Of a stretch of DNA of 64,000 nt, positions 1-8,829 are shown piece by piece. The notes under the pieces were generated by a model. The model made no database searches. It was not told the origin of the DNA and saw nothing but the letters and a program-made list of their open reading frames with translations. Source of the DNA: Erythrobacter sanguineus (GTDB taxonomy: Bacteria; Pseudomonadota; Alphaproteobacteria; Sphingomonadales; Sphingomonadaceae); NCBI RefSeq assembly GCF_900143235.1, contig NZ_FRDF01000008.1, positions 62,001 to 126,000 of the forward strand, in the 5' to 3' direction. Position 1 is the first letter of the stretch. Each line of letters opens with the position of its first letter. A program made the translations under genes and the position numbers.

Positions 1-800
1 GCGGCGAAGACCAGCCGCTTGCCCTCGGCCAGCAGTGCATCGATGGTGTAGAGCAATTCTTCCTGCGCGCTCGCCTTGCCGATGATGAACTGGATATCAT
101 CGACCAGCAACAGATCGAAAGACCGCAGCCGCGCCTTGAATTCGATGGTCTGGCTGGATTTCAGCGCCTGCACGAATTCGACCATGAAGCGTTCGGCCGA
201 ACAATAGAAAATCCGCGCGCGCGGGTGCGCCTGCAGATAGGCGTGGCCGATAGCGTGCAGCAGGTGGGTCTTGCCCTGCCCGGTCGCCGCCTTGAGATAG
301 AGCGGCGAGAATTGCGGCGCTTCGACTGCGGCCATGCGCTGCGCCGCATTGCAGGCGAGGACATTGGCCTCACCCGTGACAAAGGCGGTGAAGGTCAGCG
401 AAGGGTCCAGCCCGACCGACGAGGTGAAGCCTGAATCCGACATGGAGCCAGCCGCCACCGCCATCGCGCTTGCCCCGTCATTGGCCGGGCGGCGGCCATC
501 ATTGATACGCAGGTCGGGCAGCTGGCGGCGCCCGGGATGCACCATGATGTTGACCTTGCGCACTTCGCTGCGGGCGATTTTCCACGCCAGCTGCAGCCGG
601 TCGTGAAAGCGGTCACGCACCCAGTTGGCCGAGAATTCGGTTGGCAGGTAGAGGTCGAGCATGCCGCTCTCGCGGTCGAGACTGCCAAGCTGGATCGGCT
701 TGATCCACTGGCTGTGGAGCTGATGGCCCAGATCCTTGCGCAGCCCCTGGCTGATATCGGACCAGTCGGCGGCAAGGTTCACGGCTTCCGCATCTTCCAT
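1..800 (-). CDS. dnaA: Chromosomal replication initiator DnaA (partial, 3' end outside window)
   Basis: DnaA is the AAA+ ATPase that binds DnaA boxes and melts the origin. About 266 N-terminal residues are present; the DNA-binding C-terminus lies beyond base 1. The N-terminal domain is followed by a linker and then the AAA+ core. The Walker A segment reads GQGKTHLLHA near residue 175, preceded by LYLKAAT, and the Walker B segment reads LLVDDIQF near residue 234. The start chosen is the ATG at 800 (MEDAEAVN). An in-frame GTG at 854, preceded by GGGGAAGAG, would add 18 residues and cannot be excluded. Downstream on the minus strand is unknown. Upstream, after 460 bases, lies rpsT on the same strand. 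Identity is certain; the exact start is not. Confidence 0.96.
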   Translation of the reverse strand, partial: MEDAEAVNLAADWSDISQGLRKDLGHQLHSQWIKPIQLGSLDRESGMLDLYLPTEFSANWVRDRFHDRLQLAWKIARSEVRKVNIMVHPGRRQLPDLRINDGRRPANDGASAMAVAAGSMSDSGFTSSVGLDPSLTFTAFVTGEANVLACNAAQRMAAVEAPQFSPLYLKAATGQGKTHLLHAIGHAYLQAHPRARIFYCSAERFMVEFVQALKSSQTIEFKARLRSFDLLLVDDIQFIIGKASAQEELLYTIDALLAEGKRLVFA

Positions 801-880
801 CAAATCATCATCCGCAGGTCGGCGCGTGCTGCGCGCCTTGTCGATCCTGTGCACAAGCTCTTCCCCAATCTTCTCACACC

Positions 881-900
881 TGCGTGACCAGCGTCACGCA
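881..900. promoter_or_regulatory. Perfect inverted repeat just upstream of dnaA
   Basis: TGCGTGAC and GTCACGCA form 8-base arms around CAGC, 27 bases upstream of the possible GTG start of dnaA. It is seen directly in the sequence. It could be an operator or a hairpin in the dnaA leader. No known regulator is assigned. Confidence 0.45.
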
Positions 901-1214
901 GATGCACCCTTGTTATTGTGACAGGCAAATACCATCGCTGCCCCGAAAAATGGATTTTCGGGGAGCCCCCTGTCGGCCGGTTTTCCTAGAACCCGGGCTG
1001 TCCCGCGCCGGGTGAGATGGGAATAAAGAACGCAACGCAGCTTTGCGCAAGCGCGGAGATTACAAAAAAGTGAAATAATCCTGTTGACTCGGCGCAAGCC
1101 CGCAGACTTGCGTTGATCATGTTGTTTTTAAAAGAAGATCACTAATCACACCACGCGAATCGCGGGGAATCCTGACATTTGTCGGGGTTGCACCTGTCGC
1201 AATTGTCGCAAACC
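901..1214. promoter_or_regulatory. Non-coding dnaA upstream region with hairpin and GANTC sites
   Basis: No credible gene is seen here. A 9-base stem (CCCCGAAAA/TTTTCGGGG, 941-963) lies nearer dnaA. GANTC sites, the target of the CcrM methylase in many Alphaproteobacteria, occur at 1086-1090, 1157-1161 and 1167-1171. A fourth lies at 1250-1254, beyond the terminator. This stretch presumably holds the dnaA promoter, but I cannot point to a convincing -35/-10 pair. Confidence 0.4.
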
Positions 1215-1247
1215 AAAAAGGCCGCGCTGATCCAGCGCGGCCTTTTT
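1215..1247. terminator. Perfect intrinsic terminator, bidirectional in form
   Basis: Ten GC-rich base pairs (GGCCGCGCTG / CAGCGCGGCC) flank a three-base ATC loop and are bounded by A5 and T5, giving 15-base perfect arms. It lies 68 bases beyond the rpsT stop on the minus strand and would separate rpsT from dnaA. The flanking A and T runs let it act in either direction. Confidence 0.85.
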
Positions 1248-1314
1248 GCGATTCTCCTCCGCCGACAACCCGCATTCACCCCTTAGGCAGTGATACGGAT
1301 CGCCCAAAAACGAA

Positions 1315-1575
1315 TCAGAGCGTGGCGACTCGGCGCGTCAGACGCGAAAGCTTGCGGGCCACGGTGTTCTTGTGCAGCACGCCGCGGGCGACGCCGCGGG
1401 CCATTTCCGGCTGGGCTTCCTTGAGCGCGGCAGCGGCGGCTGCCTTGTCGCCAGCTTCACAGGCCGATTCGACCTTCTTGATGAAGCTGCGGATGCGGCT
1501 GATGCGCGCACCGTTGATTTCGGCGCGGGCGGCGTTGCGACGGATGCGCTTCTTGGCTTGCGGCGTGTTGGCCAT
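1315..1575 (-). CDS. rpsT: 30S ribosomal protein S20
   Basis: S20 is a small basic protein that binds 16S rRNA early in 30S assembly. The 86-residue product starts [14 protein letters not shown], the hallmark of the family. It is rich in Lys, Arg and Ala, and ends with the conserved [16 protein letters not shown] block. Length matches the usual 85-90 residues. The ATG at 1575 is fixed by the conserved N-terminus. It is followed by the strong terminator at 1215-1247 and lies between mutM and dnaA, all on the minus strand. The 244 bases upstream (1576-1819) hold no other gene and presumably its promoter. Confidence 0.97.
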   Translation of the reverse strand: MANTPQAKKRIRRNAARAEINGARISRIRSFIKKVESACEAGDKAAAAAALKEAQPEMARGVARGVLHKNTVARKLSRLTRRVATL

Positions 1576-1819
1576 AATTCGTGTCTGTCTCGCAAATGGT
1601 TCGGGCCGCGGCAGGCGGCCGGGAAATTCTGTCAGGTTGGTCGAAACCGGGCGAGCGGGCGCATGGCCCGACCGCCGGAAAGCAGCGCGCATAGTGCGAA
1701 GGGCGCGCAAGGTCAACGATTCCCTTGGCTGGCCATCGCAAGGCGCACAGAATTGGCCCTTGCCGGAACGCAGCGGAGGAACCGCGCCAAGGATGCAACC
1801 GCAGCAGCGGGTTCTTACA

Positions 1820-2635
1820 TCATCGCTGGCACACCGGACAATACCACGTGCTGCGCCCGCCCTGCGCGATGCGGCGGATGGTGCCGCCATCCTCGCGGCG
1901 GCAGGCCTCGTCTGTTCGCCCGTAGACATCGAAGCTGCTGGCGAAATAGCCGAGTTCGCCATCGGGCCGGGCATAGTCACGCAAGGTCGAGCCGCCATCG
2001 CGGATCGAGGCCTCCAGCACATCGCGGATCGCGGGCACCAGGCGCTGGAGCTGCGGCCCGGTGACCTTGCCCCCCGGTCTGGTCGGGCGGATCCCGGCCC
2101 GCCACAGCGCCTCGCAGACATAGATATTGCCCAGCCCGGCGATAATCCGCTGATCGAGCAGGCACAGCTTGATCGATTGCACCTTGCCCTTCAGCGCCGC
2201 CTTCAGATGCCCTGCGGTCAGCCCCGGACCCAGCGGTTCGGGGCCGAGGGCAGCGAATTGCGGCCATTGTTCCAGCGCGGCAGTGCTCACCAGATCGACC
2301 GAACCGAAGCGCCGCGGATCGCACAGGGCAAAGCGGTGCTGCGCGGTCTCCAGCAGCAGATGATCATGCGCATCGGGCGTTTCCGGATCGATCCGCCAGC
2401 GCCCGCTCATGCCGAGATGAAAGATCATGGTTGCATCGCGGTCGAGATGGATCAGGCCGTATTTTGCCCGCCGCGTCAGGCCTGTCACCTGTGCGCCGGT
2501 CATGACCTGCACCAGATCAGCGGGGAAAGGGCGGCGTAGATCGGCGCGGTTGAGGTGCACGCGGGTGATCCGCGCGCCATCAAGGAACCGGGCAAGGCCG
2601 CGGATAGTTGTTTCGACTTCTGGCAGCTCAGGCAT
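1820..2635 (-). CDS. mutM: Formamidopyrimidine-DNA glycosylase (Fpg/MutM)
   Basis: MutM is the bifunctional glycosylase/AP lyase that removes 8-oxoguanine and other oxidised purines. The 271-residue product starts [10 protein letters not shown], which places the catalytic Pro and Glu at positions 2 and 3. The helix-two-turn-helix region contains [18 protein letters not shown]. The C-terminus ends in YCPVCQR, the second half of the zinc finger. The first half reads [12 protein letters not shown], so only one of its usual two cysteines is present. The gene is convergent in spirit with ubiE, which starts 106 bases away on the other strand. Function is well supported; zinc binding may be altered. 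Confidence 0.96.
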   Translation of the reverse strand: MPELPEVETTIRGLARFLDGARITRVHLNRADLRRPFPADLVQVMTGAQVTGLTRRAKYGLIHLDRDATMIFHLGMSGRWRIDPETPDAHDHLLLETAQHRFALCDPRRFGSVDLVSTAALEQWPQFAALGPEPLGPGLTAGHLKAALKGKVQSIKLCLLDQRIIAGLGNIYVCEALWRAGIRPTRPGGKVTGPQLQRLVPAIRDVLEASIRDGGSTLRDYARPDGELGYFASSFDVYGRTDEACRREDGGTIRRIAQGGRSTWYCPVCQR

Positions 2636-2741
2636 TTGTTGGGGCTCGCTATCGCTCGAAGCCGCTCCGCCGCGGCCAACGCATCACACGTCGCCTCTAA
2701 CACCCTTTGCGCGGGCGGCAATTGCCTCTAGGGAGCCGGGC

Positions 2742-3497
2742 ATGACTGAAATTTCCGACGACACCGTTTCCTTCGGCTACACGCAGGTTTCTCCGCAGGA
2801 AAAGACCCGCAAGGTGGGCGAAGTCTTTTCCAGCGTCGCACGCAAATACGACGTCATGAATGATGCAATGTCAGGGGGCATGCACCGCTTGTGGAAGGAT
2901 CGCTTCGTCAAGCGGGTGAAACCGCAGCCGGGCGAACAGATCCTCGACATGGCAGGCGGCACCGGCGACATCGCCTTCCGCATGGTGGAGCGCGGCGCGC
3001 ATATCACCGTCGCCGACATCAATCAGGACATGCTGGATGTGGGCGCGGAACGCGCGCTGGAACGCGGCGCGGGCGAAGGCGAGGGCAGCCTTGTCTTCAC
3101 CTGCCAGAATGCCGAGCAAGTCAGCTTTCCGAACAACAGCTTTGATGCCTACACCATCGCTTTCGGCATCCGCAACGTCACCCATATCGACCGCGCCCTG
3201 GCCGAAGCGCACCGGGTGCTGAAGCCGGGTGGGCGGTTTTTCTGCCTCGAATTCTCGACCGTCGAATGGTCCGGGCTGAAAGAGGCCTATGACATCTATT
3301 CCGAACACCTGCTGCCGCGCATGGGGCAGGCCATCGCGGGCGATGCGGATTCCTATCGCTATCTGGCCGAATCGATCCGCAAGTTTCCGCCGATGCCCGC
3401 CTTCGAGGCGATGATCCGCAGCGCAGGCTTTGCCAATACCCGGGTCGAACCGATCATGGGCGGGCTGGTGGCGATCCATTCGGGATGGAAGATCTAA
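2742..3497 (+). CDS. ubiE: Demethylmenaquinone/2-polyprenyl-6-methoxybenzoquinol methyltransferase UbiE
   Basis: UbiE carries out the SAM-dependent C-methylation step of ubiquinone synthesis, and of menaquinone synthesis where that is made. The 251-residue protein has the early VFSSVARKYDVMNDAMSGG signature and the glycine-rich SAM site ILDMAGGTGDIAF near residue 67. The family block FGIRNVTHIDRALAEAHRVL follows. The ATG at 2742 is preceded by a GGGAG sequence at about ten bases. The start of ubiB follows only four bases after the stop, which suggests a ubiE-ubiB transcription unit. Length and motifs are typical. Confidence 0.96.
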   Translation: MTEISDDTVSFGYTQVSPQEKTRKVGEVFSSVARKYDVMNDAMSGGMHRLWKDRFVKRVKPQPGEQILDMAGGTGDIAFRMVERGAHITVADINQDMLDVGAERALERGAGEGEGSLVFTCQNAEQVSFPNNSFDAYTIAFGIRNVTHIDRALAEAHRVLKPGGRFFCLEFSTVEWSGLKEAYDIYSEHLLPRMGQAIAGDADSYRYLAESIRKFPPMPAFEAMIRSAGFANTRVEPIMGGLVAIHSGWKI

Positions 3498-3501
3498 GCC
3501 A

Positions 3502-5058
3502 GTGCCCTCGCCTGCTCTTCATCTTGTCCGCCTTGCGCGCTGGGGCGTGACGCTGGCCCGCCGGCGCGCGCTGGTCGGGATCGAGAATGATCCCAACGCT
3601 CCTGCCGCGCTGCGGCGGCTGGTCCGGCTGGCGCGGCTGGCGACGCTGACCGGCAAGGCGGGCCCGCGCGATTATGCCGGCGCCTTCCGCGCCATCGGCC
3701 CGGCGGCGATCAAGCTGGGGCAGAGCCTTGCGACACGGCCCGATCTGGTGGGCGAGGAGGCGGCGAACAATCTCCTGTCCCTGCAAGACAGCCTGCCGCC
3801 GGTGCCCTTTGGCGAGATCAAGGCATCGATCGAATCGAGCTTTGGCCAGCCGATCGACAAGCTGTTTGCCGAGGTCGACCCCGAACCTGTCGGCGCGGCC
3901 TCGATCGCGCAGGTGCACAAGGGCGTGACCACCGATGGCCGCTCCGTCGCGATCAAGGTGCTGCGCCCCGGCATCCGCGAAAAATTCGCGCGCGACATCC
4001 AGACCTATGAATGGGCCGCCGCCTATGTCGAGGCGATGGGCGGCGAGGCATCGCGCCTGCGCCCGCGCCTGACCATCGCCAATTTCAAGCGCTGGACCAA
4101 TTCCGAGCTTGATCTGCGACGCGAGGCGGCCTCAGCCAGCGAATTGGCCGAACAGATGGCGGGCGTCCCCGGCTACCGTATTCCGGCGGTCGACTGGGAC
4201 CGGACCAATGGCCGGGTGCTGACGGTTGAATGGATCGACGGGATCAAGATCAGCCGGACCCAGGAACTGCGCGCCCGCGGGCATGATCTTGCGGCAATTT
4301 CCGACAAGCTGGTGATCAGCTTCCTTACCCAGGCGATCAGCGCCGGATTCTTCCACGCCGACATGCACCAGGGCAACCTGTTCGTGGAGGATGACGGCAC
4401 CATCGTCGCGATCGATTTCGGGATCATGGGCCGGATTGATCGGCGCGCGCGGCAATGGCTGGCAGAGATCCTCTACGGGCTCACGACCGGCAATTACCAG
4501 CGCGTCGCCGAAATCCATTTCGAGGCGCAATATGTGCCAAGCTACCATTCGGTCGGCGAATTCGCCACGGCCCTGCGCGCGGTGGGTGAACCGATGCGCG
4601 GCAAGCCGGTAAAGGAGCTTTCGGTCGGCCAGATGCTCGACGGGCTGTTCGCGATCACCCGCGATTTCGACATGCAGACCCAGCCGCACCTGCTGCTCTT
4701 GCAAAAGACCATGGTGATGGTCGAAGGCATCGCCACGCAATTGAACCCCGATATCAACATGTGGGACACTGCCGCGCCTTACGTGCGCAGCTGGATCCGC
4801 GATGAGCTGGGGCCGGAAGCCGCGCTCGCCGATCGGCTCAAGCAGGATACCGAAACGCTGCTGCGCCTGCCCGGCCTGATCCGGCGGCTGGAGGAAAAAT
4901 TCCCGCCCAAGGGCGGCGCCCCCGAAACCCCGCCGCTGCCGGTGATCCCGCTGGTCACCGACAAGCGCGAAGGGCGCGGCTGGCCGGGCTATGCGGCCGC
5001 GGCGCTTGCAGGCGCAGGCGCGGTGTGGGGCGCGCTGATGGTGGGCTGGATCGGTTAG
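3502..5058 (+). CDS. ubiB: Ubiquinone biosynthesis regulatory kinase-like protein UbiB
   Basis: UbiB belongs to the ABC1/ADCK atypical kinase-like family needed for ubiquinone synthesis at the membrane. The family signature KxGQ is seen as IKLGQSLATRPDLVG near residue 70. The kinase core includes VAIKVLRPG, then FFHADMHQGN and VAIDFGIMG near residues 285-310. A hydrophobic segment close to the C-terminus (about residues 492-515) is the likely membrane anchor. The GTG at 3502 was chosen because the alternative upstream start at 3430 overlaps ubiE and adds residues antithetical to the family. It is 518 residues, which is normal. Confidence 0.93.
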   Translation: MPSPALHLVRLARWGVTLARRRALVGIENDPNAPAALRRLVRLARLATLTGKAGPRDYAGAFRAIGPAAIKLGQSLATRPDLVGEEAANNLLSLQDSLPPVPFGEIKASIESSFGQPIDKLFAEVDPEPVGAASIAQVHKGVTTDGRSVAIKVLRPGIREKFARDIQTYEWAAAYVEAMGGEASRLRPRLTIANFKRWTNSELDLRREAASASELAEQMAGVPGYRIPAVDWDRTNGRVLTVEWIDGIKISRTQELRARGHDLAAISDKLVISFLTQAISAGFFHADMHQGNLFVEDDGTIVAIDFGIMGRIDRRARQWLAEILYGLTTGNYQRVAEIHFEAQYVPSYHSVGEFATALRAVGEPMRGKPVKELSVGQMLDGLFAITRDFDMQTQPHLLLLQKTMVMVEGIATQLNPDINMWDTAAPYVRSWIRDELGPEAALADRLKQDTETLLRLPGLIRRLEEKFPPKGGAPETPPLPVIPLVTDKREGRGWPGYAAAALAGAGAVWGALMVGWIG

Positions 5059-5062
5059 CGTT

Positions 5063-5449
5063 CTAACCCGGGCCGCCTCTGCCAAACATCCGGTAGCCGG
5101 TGAAGGCCAGCGACAATGTTACCGCCTCGACCACCATCGGCCCGAAAGCGCCAGCATAGCTGCCATCGAGAATCAGACCAACCACCCGTCCGAGCAGCGC
5201 GATCCCCATCAGCGCCGCCGCCACTAGCAGCACGGCACCGTTCCGGCGCCACCCGCCCCACGCCAGCGATCCGCCCGCGACCCAGAAGAACGCGGTAAAA
5301 TCCGCCCGCAGGCTCGACAGGCCCTGCGGGCCGCCTGCCTCGACCCCGAACATCGCGCCCAGTTCAACCGGAGCGATCAGGAAACCCGATCCGATCAGCA
5401 TGGAACCCAATCCGCCCAGCACCAGCGCCGCGCGCAGGAACATCATCAT
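5063..5449 (-). CDS. DUF4345-like small membrane protein
   Basis: The 128-residue product has about four hydrophobic segments (for example ALVLGGLGSMLIGSGFLI and VLLVAAALMGIALLGRVVG). It resembles the DUF4345 family, whose function is unknown. Three consecutive ATG codons occur at the start (5449, 5446, 5443), so the exact first residue is uncertain. The gene is convergent with ubiB, with a gap of four bases, and divergent from coaBC. The assignment to DUF4345 is from general pattern and is moderate. Confidence 0.7.
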   Translation of the reverse strand: MMMFLRAALVLGGLGSMLIGSGFLIAPVELGAMFGVEAGGPQGLSSLRADFTAFFWVAGGSLAWGGWRRNGAVLLVAAALMGIALLGRVVGLILDGSYAGAFGPMVVEAVTLSLAFTGYRMFGRGGPG

Positions 5450-5723
5450 CAAACAGCCCCTCGTGTCGTTATTTCGCCAGAGTCTGGTTCAGCCCCGCCC
5501 TCAAATCAAGCGCGGCGACACGCGGATGCTCCAAAAGCGGTTGCGCCTTTGTAAGCGCAATCTTAACCACGGCCCGGCAAATCTGCGGGCCAGAACCATA
5601 TCCGCGCTGCTTGGCGCGGGGACGGGGCGCGTCTAGAATGGTTTGCCGGCAGCGTTTGCACCGCCCGGCATGGGAGTTGTTCGGACCGATGACATTGATC
5701 GGCATACAGAGCGGAACACAGCG

Positions 5724-7427
5724 ATGACAGGCACGTCCCTGCGCATCCTGCTGGTCGTGGGCGGCGGGATCGCGGCCTACAAGGCCTGCGAACTCGTGCG
5801 CCTGATCCGCAAGGGGGCCAATGGGATCAGCGGCGATGTCACCTGTGTCGTCACCAAGGGCGGGCAGCAATTCGTCACCCCGATGGCGCTGGCCGCCCTG
5901 TCCGAAAATCAGGTCTATACCAACCTGTTCGACCTCAAGAACGAGGCCGAGATGGGGCATATCCAGCTTTCGCGTGAGGCTGATCTGGTGGTGGTCTGCC
6001 CGGCAACCGCCGATCTGCTCGCCAAGATGGCAAGCGGGATTGCCGATGATCTTGCGACCACGCTGATTCTGGCCACTGACAAGCCGGTGATGGCGGTCCC
6101 GGCGATGAATGTGCGGATGTGGGAGCACGAAGCGACGCAGCGCAACATCGCGCTGCTCGAAAACGCGGGCGTTACTGTGCTCCATCCCGATGAAGGCCCG
6201 ATGGCCTGCGGCGAGTTCGGCTATGGCCGCCTGCCCGAGCCCGAGGCGATCTGGCGTGCGATTGCCGATCACTTCGGCATTGCAGTGCCTGCGCCCCAGC
6301 CCGCACCGGCGCTGATCCCCGCGAATGATCGTCAGCTTATCGAAGTCGAGGCGCTTGAGCCCGAGGACGAGGGTGAGGGTGAGGGTGAGGGTGAGGAAGC
6401 CGGCGACGGCGCACCTGCATCGGCCAGCGGGCTGGGGGGGCTGTTGTCGCGCATCATCCCGCGTTCGACCGCGAAACGCACCCATGAGGACATCGAGGCG
6501 GAATATCAGGACCTGCCCGAACCGGATGATGGCGACCTGCCTGCCGACGATGAGCCCGCACCCGAATTTGCCCCCGATCTGGGTGGGCCGCTGCTGGCGA
6601 GCAAGGGCAAGGCCAACGCCGCCCCGCCGGTGGATGCCGATGCGATCAACCACAAGGTCGATCCGCGCAAATCTGCGCCCGAAGTGCTTGCGCCCGAGGT
6701 GCCGGACGAGGTTGAAACCGTGCTGGGCGATGTGGCCGAGGGCGCCGATTTCGGGATTGCCGCGTCGCACCGCCCGCTTTCCGGTCGTCATGTGCTGATC
6801 ACCGCCGGGCCGACGTGGGAAGCGATTGATCCGGTGCGCTACATCGCCAACCGGTCAAGCGGGAAACAGGGCTTTGCCATCGCCGCCGCCACCGCCGCGC
6901 TGGGCGCGAAGGTCACGCTGGTGGCCGGGCCGGTTGCCTTGAAAACACCTGCGGGCGTGACCCGCATCGATGTCGAAAGCGCCGAGGACATGTCGCAGGC
7001 GGTCAAGGCCGCGCTGCCGGCCGATGTCGCGGTGATGGTCGCCGCAGTGGCCGATTGGCGGCCGAAGGAATACCGGGGCGAAAAAATCAAGAAGCGCGGA
7101 TCGGCCCCGCCAGCGCTGATGCTGTCGGAAAACCCGGACATTCTCACCAATGTCGCGGCTGGCGGCAAGCGGCCCGAACTGGTGATCGGCTTTGCCGCCG
7201 AGACCGAGAACGTGATCGACAACGCCAAGCAGAAACGCAAACGCAAGGGTTCCGACTGGATCGTGGCGAATGATGTTTCGGGTGACGTGATGGGCGGCGA
7301 CATGAACCGCGTCCACATTGTCAGCGCGGACGGCGTCGAAACGCTCGATGAAATGCCCAAGAGCGCGGTGGCGATGGCGCTGGCTGAACGGATCGCGGCG
7401 ACGCTCAAGGCCGAGGCGGCGGAATGA
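5724..7427 (+). CDS. coaBC: Bifunctional phosphopantothenoylcysteine decarboxylase/synthetase CoaBC (Dfp) with long acidic linker
   Basis: CoaBC makes 4'-phosphopantetheine from phosphopantothenate and cysteine, two steps of coenzyme A synthesis. The N-terminal flavoprotein CoaC domain covers about residues 1-190. It shows [13 protein letters not shown], the PAMNVRMW motif (residue ~127) and [11 protein letters not shown] with the catalytic Cys (~161). The CoaB domain covers about 350-567, with [16 protein letters not shown] and NRSSGKQG, then KIKKRG. Between them lies an insert of about 158 residues, acidic and proline-rich, that encodes [10 protein letters not shown] from a GAGGGT repeat. 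Normal CoaBC is near 400 residues; this one is 567. The ATG at 5724 fits the conserved start [12 protein letters not shown]. dut overlaps by four bases. Confidence 0.95.
   Translation: MTGTSLRILLVVGGGIAAYKACELVRLIRKGANGISGDVTCVVTKGGQQFVTPMALAALSENQVYTNLFDLKNEAEMGHIQLSREADLVVVCPATADLLAKMASGIADDLATTLILATDKPVMAVPAMNVRMWEHEATQRNIALLENAGVTVLHPDEGPMACGEFGYGRLPEPEAIWRAIADHFGIAVPAPQPAPALIPANDRQLIEVEALEPEDEGEGEGEGEEAGDGAPASASGLGGLLSRIIPRSTAKRTHEDIEAEYQDLPEPDDGDLPADDEPAPEFAPDLGGPLLASKGKANAAPPVDADAINHKVDPRKSAPEVLAPEVPDEVETVLGDVAEGADFGIAASHRPLSGRHVLITAGPTWEAIDPVRYIANRSSGKQGFAIAAATAALGAKVTLVAGPVALKTPAGVTRIDVESAEDMSQAVKAALPADVAVMVAAVADWRPKEYRGEKIKKRGSAPPALMLSENPDILTNVAAGGKRPELVIGFAAETENVIDNAKQKRKRKGSDWIVANDVSGDVMGGDMNRVHIVSADGVETLDEMPKSAVAMALAERIAATLKAEAAE
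6369..6396 (+). repeat. In-frame hexanucleotide tandem repeat (GAGGGT) in coaBC
   Basis: Four full GAGGGT units followed by GAGG are seen inside coaBC. They encode alternating Glu-Gly in the linker. Because the unit is six bases, copy-number change by slippage would keep the reading frame. Confidence 0.9.
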
Positions 7428-7882
7428 GCGCCGCCGTTACAGTGGCCGTAAAGCGCCTGCCGCACGGCGCAGCCCTGCCGCTGCCCGCCTATGCCACATC
7501 GGGCGCAGCGGGGATGGACGTGGTCAGCGCCGAGGACGTGGTGATCGCTCCGGGCGCGCGCCATGCGGTCGCGACCGGCCTCGCGCTGGCAATTCCGCAG
7601 GGTTACGAAATCCAGGTGCGTCCGCGTTCAGGCCTTGCGCTGAAGCACGGGATCACCGTGCCCAACACCCCTGGCACGATCGATTCTGACTATCGCGGCG
7701 AGTTGAAGGTGATCCTGATCAACCATGGCACCGAACCCTTCACCATCGCGCGCGGCGACCGGGTGGCGCAGCTTGTGCTTGCCCCGGTGGTGCAGGCGGC
7801 GTGGGACGAGGTCGCCGAACTGGATGTGACGGATCGCGGCGCGGGCGGGTTTGGTTCGACCGGCGGGCACGCGAAACTCTAG
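7424..7882 (+). CDS. dut: dUTP diphosphatase (dUTPase)
   Basis: Dut hydrolyses dUTP to dUMP and pyrophosphate, keeping uracil out of DNA and feeding thymidylate synthesis. The 152-residue trimeric-type enzyme shows all five motifs: [45 protein letters not shown] and the C-terminal [10 protein letters not shown] that closes over the active site. The start ATG at 7424 overlaps the coaBC stop by four bases (ATGA), so the two are translationally coupled. This coaBC-dut pair is conserved near the origin in Caulobacter. Confidence 0.97.
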   Translation: MSAAVTVAVKRLPHGAALPLPAYATSGAAGMDVVSAEDVVIAPGARHAVATGLALAIPQGYEIQVRPRSGLALKHGITVPNTPGTIDSDYRGELKVILINHGTEPFTIARGDRVAQLVLAPVVQAAWDEVAELDVTDRGAGGFGSTGGHAKL

Positions 7883-7941
7883 ATCAGTCAGGAACGGCAG
7901 CCCGGGCACAGCGGACTATTCCGCACCAGCGCCGCACAAAC

Positions 7942-7973
7942 AAAAAGGCGGCACCGATCCCCTGGCGCCGCCT
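7942..7973 (-). terminator. Intrinsic terminator of the DUF4136 gene
   Basis: A stem AGGCGGC/GCCGCCT, extended by CC/GG past one mismatch around an eight-base loop, is followed on the minus strand by T5. It lies about 40 bases beyond the stop of the minus-strand gene at 8015. It could also stop read-through from dut on the plus strand less efficiently. Confidence 0.75.
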
Positions 7974-8014
7974 CTCCGTCCCGTCCAAGGGTCTGTTGCA
8001 ACCTGTCTACACCA

Positions 8015-8695
8015 TCAATCCTGCTGGCGCACGGTCTTTTCGTCATCGCGGATGGTAATCCGCAGGGTCTCACCCGAATTGCCGGGAAAATCAGTGAAGA
8101 TCGCGTCCACCAGATTGGGCACAAGATTGGGCAGGCGGTTTGAACGCGACACCGCCTGGGCGCTGCCTTCGAACAGGCGCTGGCCATCGGCTGCGCGATC
8201 GATCTTCATCTCGATGCCGCTGGTGAAGATGGTGTAACTGCGCACATTGGGGCCGCCGAGCCACGGATCATTGAAGCCGAAGCCCCAGCCACCGAACCCG
8301 CCGCCCCAGCCACCGAACCCGCGACCCCACGGGCCCCACGGGCCGCCGGCGAAGCCCACACCCGGATCGGTGCGGATGCGTTCGCGTCCGTTATCAACGC
8401 GGTAATCGAAGCGCACCAGCAGATCGGCGCTTTCGGGCGACGCGGCACGGACATAGCCCAGCTGCTCCATCTCGACCGCGACCGAATTGGCATAGGTGGC
8501 AAATTCCAGCCCGCCGGCGAGCTTCGGATCTTCCGGAACCACCGCAAAGCTTTGCCCCTGCGGCGCCGGAAGCGGCACGGCAAAGCGCGAAACATCCGCC
8601 TTGAACGGCGTGGAGCAAGCCGCAAGGCTGGCCACCAGCAGAAGCGGCAAGCCGATACGGCGGAGAGATTTCTTCGACGACATCGCGGTCAACAT
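8015..8695 (-). CDS. DUF4136-type lipoprotein with Gly/Trp-rich loop
   Basis: The 226-residue product has a lipoprotein signal peptide (LPLLLVASLAAC, lipid-carrying Cys27). It matches the pattern of DUF4136 envelope proteins, whose function is unknown. A central low-complexity stretch at about residues 118-145 alternates Gly, Trp and Phe (GPWGRGFGGWGGGFGGWG). The C-terminal half has IDRAADGQRLFEGSAQA and LVPNLVDAIFTDFPGNSGE, typical of the family. The ATG at 8695 is preceded by AAGGG seven bases upstream and was preferred over the ATG at 8683. It stands alone between dut and trpS and has its own terminator. Confidence 0.82.
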   Translation of the reverse strand: MLTAMSSKKSLRRIGLPLLLVASLAACSTPFKADVSRFAVPLPAPQGQSFAVVPEDPKLAGGLEFATYANSVAVEMEQLGYVRAASPESADLLVRFDYRVDNGRERIRTDPGVGFAGGPWGPWGRGFGGWGGGFGGWGFGFNDPWLGGPNVRSYTIFTSGIEMKIDRAADGQRLFEGSAQAVSRSNRLPNLVPNLVDAIFTDFPGNSGETLRITIRDDEKTVRQQD

Positions 8696-8829
8696 GTCAC
8701 AACCCTTATCCTGTCACCAATGCGACAATGGCAGTGGTGCTTGAGCGCGTTATGATATCTTTTCTGCATGAACCGCAATTGAATATTCATCGCAAATGCG
8801 CCTCGGCCCATCGCAGGCCGGGCAGATTC

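Noticed and set aside
5469-5705. Minus-strand frame in the gap before coaBC with a CKRC sequence
   Set aside because: About 79 residues with a protein-like end, but its third-position GC is well below neighbouring genes, there is no good start, and it overlaps the coaBC promoter region.
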